Notes under the pieces: generated by a model | Told to the model about the DNA's origin: nothing | The model's database searches: none | The model's input: only the letters and a program-made list of their open reading frames with translations | In this document: positions 7,598-15,098 of the stretch, piece by piece | Position numbering within the stretch: the stretch's first letter is position 1 | Layout of the letters: each line of letters opens with the position of its first letter | Translations under genes and position numbers: made by a program | Source of the DNA: Fimenecus sp045613585 | GTDB taxonomy: Bacteria; Bacillota; Clostridia; Oscillospirales; Acutalibacteraceae | Direction: 5' to 3' | Assembly: GCA_045613585.1 (NCBI GenBank) | Contig: JAZLBG010000103.1 | Coordinates: 1 to 19,401, forward strand | DNA length: 19,401 nucleotides

Positions 7598-8641
7598 TTG
7601 AAAGCGTATTTAATGCTTGAAAACGGTGCTATTTTTGAAGGAAATGCTGCCGGAAAATTCAAAGAAACTGTATGTGAAGTTATCTTTAACACATCAATGA
7701 CCGGATATGTTGAGATGCTTTCTGACCCATCAAACGCAGGTTTAGGCGTTGTTATGACTTACCCACTTATTGGTAACTATGGCGTTTGCCTTAGTGATAT
7801 GGAAAGTGACAAGCTCTACCCTGCTGCACTTTTAGTTCACGAACTTTGTGATACTCCATCTAATTTCAGAAATGAAATGACACTTGAGGATTTCCTTGTG
7901 AAATATGATATTCCTTGTGTTACTGGTCTTGATAATCGTGCTATTGTTATGAATCTTCGTGAAAATGGCGCTATGAAAGCAATTGTCACAGACGATATTT
8001 CTGATAAAGATGCTTTACTTAATAAAATTAAGGCTTTTGAAATCAAAAACGATTACAAAGGTGTTGATGAAAAGATTTCTGACGATGGTGTTAAGGTGGC
8101 ATTCATTGACCTTGGCGCTAGAAAGAGCTTTGCAGAAGCTTTTGCAAATCGTGGTTATGCTGTTACTAAATTTTCTTCACTTAATGCAGATGAAATTCTT
8201 GCAGGCGGATATGAAGGTGTTGTAATCAGTAATGGTGTTGAAGACCACAACACATTTGCATCAACAATTGACGAAATCAAGAAACTTATGGCTCAGAATA
8301 TGCCTATTTTTGCAATCGGTCTCGGTCACCAGCTCGTTGCCCTTGCAAATGGTGGTAAGGTAGAAAAAATGCTTCACGGTCATAGAGGTTGCAACTACCC
8401 TGTAAGATTTAATGATAAAGACAAGACATATATTACAACACACAACCATGGTTACACAGTAACAGAAACACCTGCAAATGCAGATGTGCTTTGTGTGAAT
8501 GTTAATGATAATACAATTGAAGGCTTAAAATATCAGGACAAGCCTATTATGACTGTGCAGTTTATTCCTGACACAGTTAAAGGCCCTAATACTGCTTTCT
8601 TGTTTGAAGATTTCAAAAACTTGATTAAGGAGGGCAAATAA
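7598..8641 (+). CDS. carA: Carbamoyl-phosphate synthetase small subunit with degenerate glutaminase site
   Basis: 347 residues, TTG start at 7598 with a modest GGTG ribosome site. CarA normally hydrolyses glutamine and channels ammonia to CarB. The N-terminal CarA domain is intact (TGYVEMLSDPSNAG; NYGV), and the class I amidotransferase domain aligns along its length. The catalytic Cys of GICLGHQ is Gly241 (AIGLGHQ), the His and Glu of the QFHPEA motif are Ile323 and Asp325 (QFIPDT), and the oxyanion loop NGPGDP is NGVEDH (212-217). LGHQ and NHG are kept. With no nucleophile or triad, glutamine hydrolysis should be impossible. The subunit may survive as a structural partner for an ammonia-using CarB, as in animal CPS1, where the Cys is Ser. 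The frame is intact and full length, so it is not an obvious pseudogene. The stop is one base before carB. Confidence 0.93.
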   Translation: MKAYLMLENGAIFEGNAAGKFKETVCEVIFNTSMTGYVEMLSDPSNAGLGVVMTYPLIGNYGVCLSDMESDKLYPAALLVHELCDTPSNFRNEMTLEDFLVKYDIPCVTGLDNRAIVMNLRENGAMKAIVTDDISDKDALLNKIKAFEIKNDYKGVDEKISDDGVKVAFIDLGARKSFAEAFANRGYAVTKFSSLNADEILAGGYEGVVISNGVEDHNTFASTIDEIKKLMAQNMPIFAIGLGHQLVALANGGKVEKMLHGHRGCNYPVRFNDKDKTYITTHNHGYTVTETPANADVLCVNVNDNTIEGLKYQDKPIMTVQFIPDTVKGPNTAFLFEDFKNLIKEGK

Positions 8642-8642
8642 A

Positions 8643-11600
8643 ATGTTAGATAAAAGCATTAAAAAAGTAATGGTTATCGGCTCTGGCCCTATTATTATCG
8701 GTCAGGCTGCTGAATTTGACTATGCCGGTACTCAGGCTTGCCGCTCTCTTAAAGAAGAAGGCGTTGAAGTTGTTCTTGTTAACTCTAACCCCGCTACAAT
8801 TATGACTGACGGTGATATTGCTGACAAGGTTTATATTGAGCCTCTTACAATTCCTACACTTACAAAAATTATTGAAAAAGAAAAGCCAGACTCACTCCTT
8901 CCATCTCTTGGTGGACAAACAGGTCTTAACCTTGCGATGGAACTTAATGAACTTGGTATTCTTAAAGAAAATAATGTTCGTCTTATTGGTATCAATGCAG
9001 AATCAATTAAAAAAGCTGAAGACCGTCAGGAATTCAAGGATACAATGGAAGCTATTGGCGAGCCATGTATTGAATCTTTAGTTGTTGAAACAGTTGAAGA
9101 TGCTCTTGATTTCTCTGCTAAAATCGGCTACCCTGTTATTGTTCGTCCTGCATACACACTTGGTGGTACAGGTGGCGGTATTGCTTATGACGAAAAACAG
9201 TTGTTTGAAATCGCATCAAATGGTATTCGTCTTTCTCGTGTAAATCAGGTTCTTATTGAAAAATGTATTTCAGGCTGGAAAGAAATTGAATTTGAAACAA
9301 TGCGTGACTCAAAGGGCAACTGCATTACAATCTGTTCAATGGAAAATATGGACCCTGTTGGCGTTCACACAGGTGACTCTATTGTTGTGGCTCCTGCACA
9401 GACACTTATGGACAAAGAATATTCAATGCTTCGTAATGCTGCACTTAACATTATTGATGCACTTGATATTCAGGGTGGTTGTAACGTTCAATTCGCTCTT
9501 CATCCAACATCATTCAAATATGCAGTTATTGAGGTTAACCCTCGTGTTTCTCGTTCATCTGCACTTGCATCAAAGGCTACTGGTTTCCCAATTGCACGAG
9601 TTGCATCTAAAATTGCTCTTGGTTTAGGTCTTGATGAAATTCCTAACGCTGTTACAGGCAAGACTTTCGCATCATTTGAGCCTACAATTGACTATATCGT
9701 ATGTAAATTCCCTAAATGGCCATTTGACAAGTTTGTTACTGCTAAAAAGACACTTGGTACACAGATGAAGGCTACTGGTGAAGTTATGTCAATTGCTCGT
9801 ACATTTGAAGCAGCACTTCACAAGTCACTTCACTCTCTTGAAGAAAACAAAGAATCACTTCTTCTTGATATGTTTATGGAAATGAGCAAGGAAGAAGTAC
9901 ACGAAGCACTTTATAATGTTGATAATCTTCGTGTTTATGCTATTGCAGTTGCAATCTACAAGGGAATTCAACTTGAAGAAATCCACGAAATCACAAAGAT
10001 TGATATGTGGTTCTTAAATAAAATCAAGAATATTGTCGATATGGAAAAAGTTCTTAAAACAGGTAAATGCGACCAAGAAACTCTTTTCCAGGCTAAAAAA
10101 ATGGGCTTTACTGACAATATTATTGCTAAAAATGTTGGTACAACAAAGAGTGCAATTAAACATCTTCGCAAACTTTGGAATATTATGCCATCATTCTCAA
10201 TCGTTGACACTTGTGCTGCTGAATTTGCTGCACAGACTCCATATTACTATTCAGATTATGGTATTGCTAACGAAGTTAATCCAAAAACAGACAAAAAGAA
10301 GATTATGGTTCTCGGTTCAGGTCCTATCCGTATCGGTCAGGGTGTTGAATTCGACTACTGTTCAGTTCACTCAGTATGGGCGCTTAAAAAGGCTGGTTGT
10401 GAAGCAATTATTGTAAACAACAACCCTGAAACAGTTTCAACTGACTTTGACGTATCAGATAAACTCTATTTCGAGCCACTTACACCTGAATACGTTACAA
10501 GCATTGTTGAACTTGAAAATCCAGATGGTGCTATTGTTCAGTTCGGTGGACAGACTGCTATTAAACTTACAAAAACACTTAACGATTTAGGTGTTAAGAT
10601 TCTCGGTACTGATGCTGACCACGTTGACGCAGCTGAAGACAGAGAAAGATTTGATGAAATTCTTGAATTCTGTGATATTGCTCGTCCAAAGGGACAAACA
10701 GTATTTACTGCTCAAGAAGCAATTGCTGCTGCACATTCACTCGGTTATCCTGTTCTTGTTCGTCCTAGCTATGTTCTTGGTGGTCAGGGTATGCAGATTG
10801 CTGCAAGTGATGAAGACATCATCGAATTTATGGATATTATCACAAGAACAATTCCTGACCTTTCAGAACACCCTGTTCTTGTTGACAAATACCTTATGGG
10901 TCAGGAAGTTGAAGTTGATGCTATCTGCGATGGTAAAGACATTCTTATTCCTGGTATTATGGAACATATTGACCGTGCAGGTATTCACTCAGGTGACTCA
11001 ATTTCAGTTTACCCTGCAGTTACTCTTTCACAGAAAGTACAGAAGACTATTGTTGATTACACAAAACGTCTTGCATCTGCTTTGCATGTTATCGGTATGA
11101 TGAACATACAATTTATTGTGCTTCGTGAAACAGTTTATATTATCGAAGTTAACCCACGTTCTTCAAGAACTGTTCCTTATATTTCAAAGGTTACAGGTAT
11201 TCCTGCAATCAGTCTTGCAACAAGAGCAATGCTCGGTGAAAGAATTGCTGATATGGGCTACGGTACTGGACTTTACAAGAACAGCGGTTACTACGCAATT
11301 AAGCTTCCTGTATTCTCATTTGAAAAGATTATCGGTGCTGACACTTCTCTTGGTCCTGAAATGAAATCAACTGGTGAAGTTCTTGGTATTTCAACAGACT
11401 ATAACGAAGCTCTTCTTAAAGCATTTGAAGGTGGCGGTGTTTCAATGCCTAAGGATGCAAAGATTGTTGTTACAGTTCGTGATAAGGATAAGAAGGAAGT
11501 TGGCGAGATGCTTAAAGAGTTCAAGGATTCTGACTTTGAATTCTATGCAACTCCAGGTACTTGCAAGGTTATCCGTGAAGCAGGAATCGAGTGTAAAGAG

Positions 11601-11852
11601 GTTAATCCTCTTACAGGTGCATCGCCTAACATTATGGATATGCTCAACAATGGTGAAGTTTCACTTATCATCAATACACCTACACACGGTCGTCTTGCAA
11701 ATCGTGATGGCTTTAAACTCAGAAGACTTGCAGTTGAATCTGGTACATCTTGTCTTACATCTCTTGATGCGGCACTCAGCGTTATGAGAAGTACATTTGT
11801 AGTACCAGAAGACCAGATGAGTCTTACTGATATTGCATCACTTAAATTATAA
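8643..11852 (+). CDS. carB: Carbamoyl-phosphate synthetase large subunit
   Basis: 1069 residues, close to the usual 1070-1075. It makes carbamoyl phosphate from bicarbonate, ammonia and two ATP, feeding pyrimidine and arginine synthesis. The two homologous halves are plain: the N-terminal carboxyphosphate half (MVIGSGPIIIGQAAEFDYAG, LGGQTGLNLA, RPAYTLGGTGGG) and the carbamate-kinase half from about residue 555 (VLGSGPIRIGQGVEFDYC, FGGQTAIKL, RPSYVLGGQGM). An MGS-like allosteric domain covers about residues 935-1069 (YATPGT, IINTPTHGR). In that domain the Lys that contacts UMP in the E. coli enzyme (K993, in VNKVHEG) aligns with Pro (VNPLTGAS), hinting at altered allostery; this is a by-eye alignment. 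The ribosome site AGGAGG lies in the end of carA, so the pair is translationally coupled. ATP-grasp motifs look intact. Confidence 0.97.
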   Translation: MLDKSIKKVMVIGSGPIIIGQAAEFDYAGTQACRSLKEEGVEVVLVNSNPATIMTDGDIADKVYIEPLTIPTLTKIIEKEKPDSLLPSLGGQTGLNLAMELNELGILKENNVRLIGINAESIKKAEDRQEFKDTMEAIGEPCIESLVVETVEDALDFSAKIGYPVIVRPAYTLGGTGGGIAYDEKQLFEIASNGIRLSRVNQVLIEKCISGWKEIEFETMRDSKGNCITICSMENMDPVGVHTGDSIVVAPAQTLMDKEYSMLRNAALNIIDALDIQGGCNVQFALHPTSFKYAVIEVNPRVSRSSALASKATGFPIARVASKIALGLGLDEIPNAVTGKTFASFEPTIDYIVCKFPKWPFDKFVTAKKTLGTQMKATGEVMSIARTFEAALHKSLHSLEENKESLLLDMFMEMSKEEVHEALYNVDNLRVYAIAVAIYKGIQLEEIHEITKIDMWFLNKIKNIVDMEKVLKTGKCDQETLFQAKKMGFTDNIIAKNVGTTKSAIKHLRKLWNIMPSFSIVDTCAAEFAAQTPYYYSDYGIANEVNPKTDKKKIMVLGSGPIRIGQGVEFDYCSVHSVWALKKAGCEAIIVNNNPETVSTDFDVSDKLYFEPLTPEYVTSIVELENPDGAIVQFGGQTAIKLTKTLNDLGVKILGTDADHVDAAEDRERFDEILEFCDIARPKGQTVFTAQEAIAAAHSLGYPVLVRPSYVLGGQGMQIAASDEDIIEFMDIITRTIPDLSEHPVLVDKYLMGQEVEVDAICDGKDILIPGIMEHIDRAGIHSGDSISVYPAVTLSQKVQKTIVDYTKRLASALHVIGMMNIQFIVLRETVYIIEVNPRSSRTVPYISKVTGIPAISLATRAMLGERIADMGYGTGLYKNSGYYAIKLPVFSFEKIIGADTSLGPEMKSTGEVLGISTDYNEALLKAFEGGGVSMPKDAKIVVTVRDKDKKEVGEMLKEFKDSDFEFYATPGTCKVIREAGIECKEVNPLTGASPNIMDMLNNGEVSLIINTPTHGRLANRDGFKLRRLAVESGTSCLTSLDAALSVMRSTFVVPEDQMSLTDIASLKL

Positions 11853-11883
11853 TAATTCATAAAATTATTTCATAAAATTAAAC

Positions 11884-11925
11884 GTCGGAATTGAGTGCAC
11901 TACGCTTAATTCCGACAATTTTACT
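11884..11925 (+). terminator. Probable terminator after carB
   Basis: GTCGGAATTGAG (11884-11895) pairs with CTTAATTCCGAC (11905-11916), 12 bp with one G-U, followed by AATTTTACTT. The U-tract is imperfect, so partial read-through into the next gene is possible. No separate promoter for that gene was recognised. Confidence 0.6.
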
Positions 11926-11942
11926 TAAGGAGATGGGTTTTA

Positions 11943-13118
11943 GTGGCAGATATTATTGATTACGCACTACTTAATGCACATAAAGATTTTGACACACTAC
12001 CCTATTCAAAAATTGATAGTCTTGTTTTTTCAGAACTTGCATATTTGAGTTTTGATAACATTGTGCCAAATAGCAAAAGTAGAAGTAAAGGCTTACTTTT
12101 CTCTGATATTGCAGAAAGTAATGACTACGAGGCTGTTTTTCCTCTTGAAAGAACTGCTGAAAGAAACAAGAAATTACTCAATGCAGTAGCGTACAGTAAA
12201 AGATATGGCAAAGTAAGAGTAAACTATTATGAAGATATTTTCGACATAGAAAAAGATACTCAATTCTGTGCTATCACATTTATTTTGCCTAATGGTGATG
12301 CTTGTATTGCTTTTCGTGGCACTGACTCAACAATTACAGGTTGGAAAGAAAACTTTAATATGCTTTTCACCTCCCCTGTTGCTGCTCAAAGTCATTCGGT
12401 TATGTATATTGATACTGTTGCTAAAAAAATTAAAGGCAATATAATTCTCACAGGACATTCTAAAGGTGGAAATCTTGCAATATATTCAGGTACAAAGTGT
12501 TCACCGGTTACTAAAAGCAAAATCATTGAAATTCAGGCTTTTGATAGTCCTGGATTTACAAAGGAATTTATTGAATCAAAAGAACATACTGAAACTGAGA
12601 AGATTATCAGAAAATTTATGCCTGAAGAATCACTTATTGGTGTATTACTTAATAATCGTGAACAATATCGCATAATTAAGAGTGAGGGCTCAGGGATTAT
12701 GCAACACGACCCATTTTTATGGCAGGTTGATATACCTAACAATGATTTCATCGACGGTGAAAAGTTATATATGTCATCACACTTTTTTGATGTTACTTTT
12801 AACGATTGGGTAAACAGTTCAACATCAGAACAGAAAGAACAGTTTGTTGAGGCTTTATTTGAAATAATAAATGCATTTAATTCAGAAAACGCTTTAAGTT
12901 TTGTTGAGTTGACTGATAACATCAAAAACAATTCATCAGTGGCTTATGAAACCCTTAAGGATTTAGACCCAGAAACCCGAAATCTTGTTTTTAAAGGTGT
13001 TGGCAACTTGTTTTCAACCATCAATAAGAATGTTAAATCCACTCCTAAAAAGTTGTGGAATGACACTTTGAAGAAAATCAAAGAAAAAGTAAATCAAGAA
13101 GAAATAAATCAAGAATGA
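11943..13118 (+). CDS. DUF2974 / Mbeg1-like alpha/beta-hydrolase (lipase-like)
   Basis: 391 residues, GTG start at 11943 with AAGGAG 10 bases upstream; the nearby ATG at 11933 is in another frame. The fold is that of class 3 lipase-like Mbeg1 proteins. An early conserved segment (IDSLVFSELAYLSF) is followed by the FRGTDSTITGWKENF oxyanion-region motif near residue 122, the nucleophile elbow GHSKGGN with Ser173, and the QAFDSPGF motif, likely carrying the acid residue. A late HDPFLWQV / SSHFFDVTFNDWV part is typical of the family. There is no signal peptide, so it is probably cytoplasmic. Substrate is unknown. The charged C-terminal tail (about 345-391, Lys-rich) is not part of the hydrolase core. 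Its position between carB and queT does not suggest a shared pathway. Confidence 0.8.
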   Translation: MADIIDYALLNAHKDFDTLPYSKIDSLVFSELAYLSFDNIVPNSKSRSKGLLFSDIAESNDYEAVFPLERTAERNKKLLNAVAYSKRYGKVRVNYYEDIFDIEKDTQFCAITFILPNGDACIAFRGTDSTITGWKENFNMLFTSPVAAQSHSVMYIDTVAKKIKGNIILTGHSKGGNLAIYSGTKCSPVTKSKIIEIQAFDSPGFTKEFIESKEHTETEKIIRKFMPEESLIGVLLNNREQYRIIKSEGSGIMQHDPFLWQVDIPNNDFIDGEKLYMSSHFFDVTFNDWVNSSTSEQKEQFVEALFEIINAFNSENALSFVELTDNIKNNSSVAYETLKDLDPETRNLVFKGVGNLFSTINKNVKSTPKKLWNDTLKKIKEKVNQEEINQE

Positions 13119-13134
13119 TTTATTAAAATACAAA

Positions 13135-13177
13135 ACGTCAGTTCGAAACCATCCTGACGTAAAATAAAACTATGGAG
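13135..13177 (+). promoter_or_regulatory. Candidate preQ1 (class I-like) riboswitch controlling queT
   Basis: ACGTCAG (13135-13141) and CTGACGT (13154-13160) form a perfect 7-bp stem around the 12-base loop TTCGAAACCATC. An A-rich tail, AAAATAAAACTATGGAG (13161-13177), contains the ribosome site. A small hairpin with a UUC-starting, C-ending loop and an A-rich CTA(N)GG tail is the layout of class I preQ1 riboswitches. CCAT in the loop (13149-13152) can pair with ATGG in the tail (13172-13175), a pseudoknot that would hide the GGAG, giving translational control. There is no U-run, so it is not a terminator. Location directly before a QueT transporter gene is strong support. The pairing register differs from the structures I recall, so the exact subtype is uncertain. 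Confidence 0.65.
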
Positions 13178-13185
13178 TGTTCAAA

Positions 13186-13692
13186 ATGAATAAGAAAAAG
13201 ATTAATTTTATAGTGTTGGCAGGAATTATTGCGGCGGCTTATGTTGTATTAACATTTGTAGCAAATGCACTTAATTTAGCTTATGGTCCTATACAATTCA
13301 GAATTTCTGAAGTTATGACTATTTTACCTATACTTACCCCTGCCGCTATACCGGGTCTTACAATAGGTTGTTTTATTTCTAATCTTGGTAGCCCTTATGC
13401 TATTGATATTATTTGTGGCACATTTGCTACATTTTTAGCGTCAATACTTACCTATTACACAAGAAATCTTACGATAAAAAAACTACCTTTGCTTTCAATG
13501 TTTTTCCCTGTGATTGTAAACGCGGTTATTATTGGACTTGAAATAACTTTGCTTATGCCTGAAGGATTTGCTTTTAAGGCGTTTTTGATTACCGCGTTGC
13601 AAATAGGGTTTGGTCAACTTGTAGTGTGCTACGGACTTGGAATACCATTATATAAAGTTATTAAAAGATTGAAATTAGATAAAAAATTATAA
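13186..13692 (+). CDS. queT: Queuosine precursor transporter QueT (ECF substrate-binding component)
   Basis: 168 residues from ATG 13186, with GGAG 8 bases upstream; a GTG at 13177 in the same frame overlaps the ribosome site and is rejected. It is a polytopic membrane protein with about five hydrophobic segments. QueT-family hallmarks are visible: AAAYVVLTF near the N-terminus, GPIQFRISEVMTILPILTPAAIPGLTIGCFISN, and DIICGTFATFLASILTYY. QueT is the S component that captures a queuosine precursor (preQ0/preQ1 or related) for the shared ECF energising module, which is not in this window. The upstream preQ1-type RNA fits feedback control by the transported compound. The gene is followed by a strong terminator. 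Confidence 0.9.
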   Translation: MNKKKINFIVLAGIIAAAYVVLTFVANALNLAYGPIQFRISEVMTILPILTPAAIPGLTIGCFISNLGSPYAIDIICGTFATFLASILTYYTRNLTIKKLPLLSMFFPVIVNAVIIGLEITLLMPEGFAFKAFLITALQIGFGQLVVCYGLGIPLYKVIKRLKLDKKL

Positions 13693-13694
13693 GT

Positions 13695-13730
13695 AAAAGC
13701 GTGATAGCCAAGTGGTTATCACGCTTTTTT
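13695..13730 (+). terminator. Strong terminator after queT
   Basis: AAAAGCGTGATAGCC pairs with GGTTATCACGCTTTT (15 bp, one G-U) around a 4-base AAGT loop, ending in a run of Ts. It starts 2 bases after the queT stop. Confidence 0.93.
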
Positions 13731-13747
13731 GTTACAAATGTAAAAAA

Positions 13748-13872
13748 CGGGCAATTCGTGAATCGCCCCTACAATAACAGCGGGAGCAAGCCCCCGCCCT
13801 ACCGAATATCATAAACAGTTAGACAAACTCAAATTTACATAAATAAAGGCGGAGACTAGTTCCCCGCCCTAC
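13748..13872. repeat. Cluster of three short GC-rich palindromic repeats
   Basis: Three hairpin-forming units lie in an otherwise AT-rich gap: GGGCAATTCGTGAATCGCCC (13749-13768), GCGGGAGCAAGCCCCCGC (13780-13797) and GGCGGAGACTAGTTCCCCGCC-type (13848-13868). Each is followed by CCTAC or CCCTAC, so on the minus strand each begins GTAGGGCG or GTAGGGGCG. They look like members of a dispersed palindromic family of the kind scattered between genes in many Clostridia. Their base composition differs sharply from the flanks. Confidence 0.7.
13838..13868 (-). terminator. Probable terminator of the chaperone operon, formed by a palindromic repeat
   Basis: On the minus strand GGCGGGGA pairs with TCTCCGCC (8 bp, one G-U) around a 5-base loop, followed by TTTATTTAT, 13 bases after the dnaJ stop. 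The third GTAGGGCG-type repeat thus appears to serve as the operon terminator. Confidence 0.65.
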
Positions 13873-13881
13873 TGTTATTTA

Positions 13882-15030
13882 CTATTTTTTCTTTTTACCG
13901 AAGAAACCTTTTTTGTCTTCATTTAAGTTATCAATATTGAACTCAAGTGCAAGTTGTTTAATAAGTTCTTCTTGTTTATCGGTAAGTTTCTTTGGAATGT
14001 CAACGATAATTCGTACAAGTTGGTCGCCTTTACCCATACCGCTACGGCTTTGAATACCGCGTCCACGAAGTTTGAACACATCACCTGGTTGTGTACCCGC
14101 AGGAACATTATATTCAACTTTACCATCAAGTGTTGGCACCTGAATTGTGCAACCTAAAGTTACTTGCATAAATGTAAGGTGAACATCACACCACACATTA
14201 TATCCGTCGCGTTCAAAAATTGGATGTGGACGAACATTAACTACGATATTAAGGTCACCTGCTGGTCCACCATTAACACCCTTATTACCCTGACCACGAA
14301 CTGTAAGGATTTGTCTGTCATCTACACCTGCTGGAATGTTAATGTCAAGTTTTGCACTCTTACGCACACGACCTGCACCATTACATTTTTTACAAGGATT
14401 ATCAATGATTGTTCCCTTACCATTACAACGGCTACAAGGCTTTGCAGACTGAATAACACCAAATGGTGTTCTCTGTTGTACAGTTACCTGACCGCGACCA
14501 TTACATTCAGGACAAGTTTTTGGTGAATGGCCACTTTGACAACCATTTCCATGACACTCGTCACAAGTTTCAATTCGCATTGTATCAATTGAACGAGCGC
14601 AACCCTTTGCAGCTTCTTCAAATGAAATTGTAATACTTGCCTGTGTATCACTACCTCTTTGTGGAGCATTAGGGTTGGCACGACCGCCACCGAATCCGCC
14701 ACCGAAGCCATTACCAAATATTGAACCGAAAATGTCGCCTAAATCGAAATCCATTCCACCAAAGCCACCACCGTAGCCGCCACCGCCTGCACCATAGTTA
14801 GGGTCAACACCTGCGTGGCCGAATTGGTCATAACGAGCTTTCTTTTCACTATCTGAAAGAATTTCGTAAGCCTCATTTGCCTCTTTGAATTTTTCTTCTG
14901 CTTCTTTATTATTAGGATTTAGGTCGGGGTGATATTTTTTTGCAGCCTTACGATAAGCTTTTTTAATCTCATCATCGGACGCTGATTTATCAACGCCTAA
15001 CACCTCATAATAATCTCTTTTTTCTGCCAT
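13882..15030 (-). CDS. dnaJ: Chaperone DnaJ (Hsp40)
   Basis: 382 residues from ATG 15030, which has GGAG 6 bases upstream; an in-frame TTG at 15042 overlaps that site and is rejected. The J-domain covers residues about 6-70 with HPD at 34-36, needed to trigger DnaK ATP hydrolysis. A Gly/Phe-rich linker follows (GGGYGGGFGGMDF). The zinc-binding domain has all four CxxCxGxG repeats (CDECHGNG, CPECNGRG, CSRCNGKG, CKKCNGAG), and the C-terminal substrate-binding domains end in a Lys-rich tail. It is a full-length type I DnaJ and works with DnaK and GrpE, encoded just upstream. Last gene of the CIRCE-controlled operon. Confidence 0.98.
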   Translation of the reverse strand: MAEKRDYYEVLGVDKSASDDEIKKAYRKAAKKYHPDLNPNNKEAEEKFKEANEAYEILSDSEKKARYDQFGHAGVDPNYGAGGGGYGGGFGGMDFDLGDIFGSIFGNGFGGGFGGGRANPNAPQRGSDTQASITISFEEAAKGCARSIDTMRIETCDECHGNGCQSGHSPKTCPECNGRGQVTVQQRTPFGVIQSAKPCSRCNGKGTIIDNPCKKCNGAGRVRKSAKLDINIPAGVDDRQILTVRGQGNKGVNGGPAGDLNIVVNVRPHPIFERDGYNVWCDVHLTFMQVTLGCTIQVPTLDGKVEYNVPAGTQPGDVFKLRGRGIQSRSGMGKGDQLVRIIVDIPKKLTDKQEELIKQLALEFNIDNLNEDKKGFFGKKKK

Positions 15031-15055
15031 AAGTATCTCCAAATAATAGGGATTG

Positions 15056-15083
15056 ACGGACAGACCAATTTCGGTCTGTCCGT
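15056..15083 (-). other. Intercistronic hairpin between dnaK and dnaJ
   Basis: ACGGACAGACC and GGTCTGTCCGT form a perfect 11-bp stem with a 6-base loop. In the operon's direction it is followed by CAATCCC rather than a U-run, so it should not terminate efficiently. It may stabilise the upstream mRNA or mark a processing site that adjusts the DnaK:DnaJ ratio. The only T-rich flank (TTTTATTATT) lies on the plus strand, where there is no gene to end. Confidence 0.6.
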
Positions 15084-15098
15084 TTTATTATTCAATAA

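Noticed and set aside
8300..8580. Sequencing error or frameshift as the cause of the missing CarA catalytic residues
   Set aside because: The reading frame is continuous, the changes are in separate motifs, and flanking residues match the family.
11856..11880. Two direct copies of TTCATAAAATTA after carB
   Set aside because: Only two short AT-rich copies; no link to an element or site could be supported.
13135..13160. Terminator for the DUF2974 gene
   Set aside because: The stem is followed by an A-rich tail and the queT ribosome site, with no U-run.
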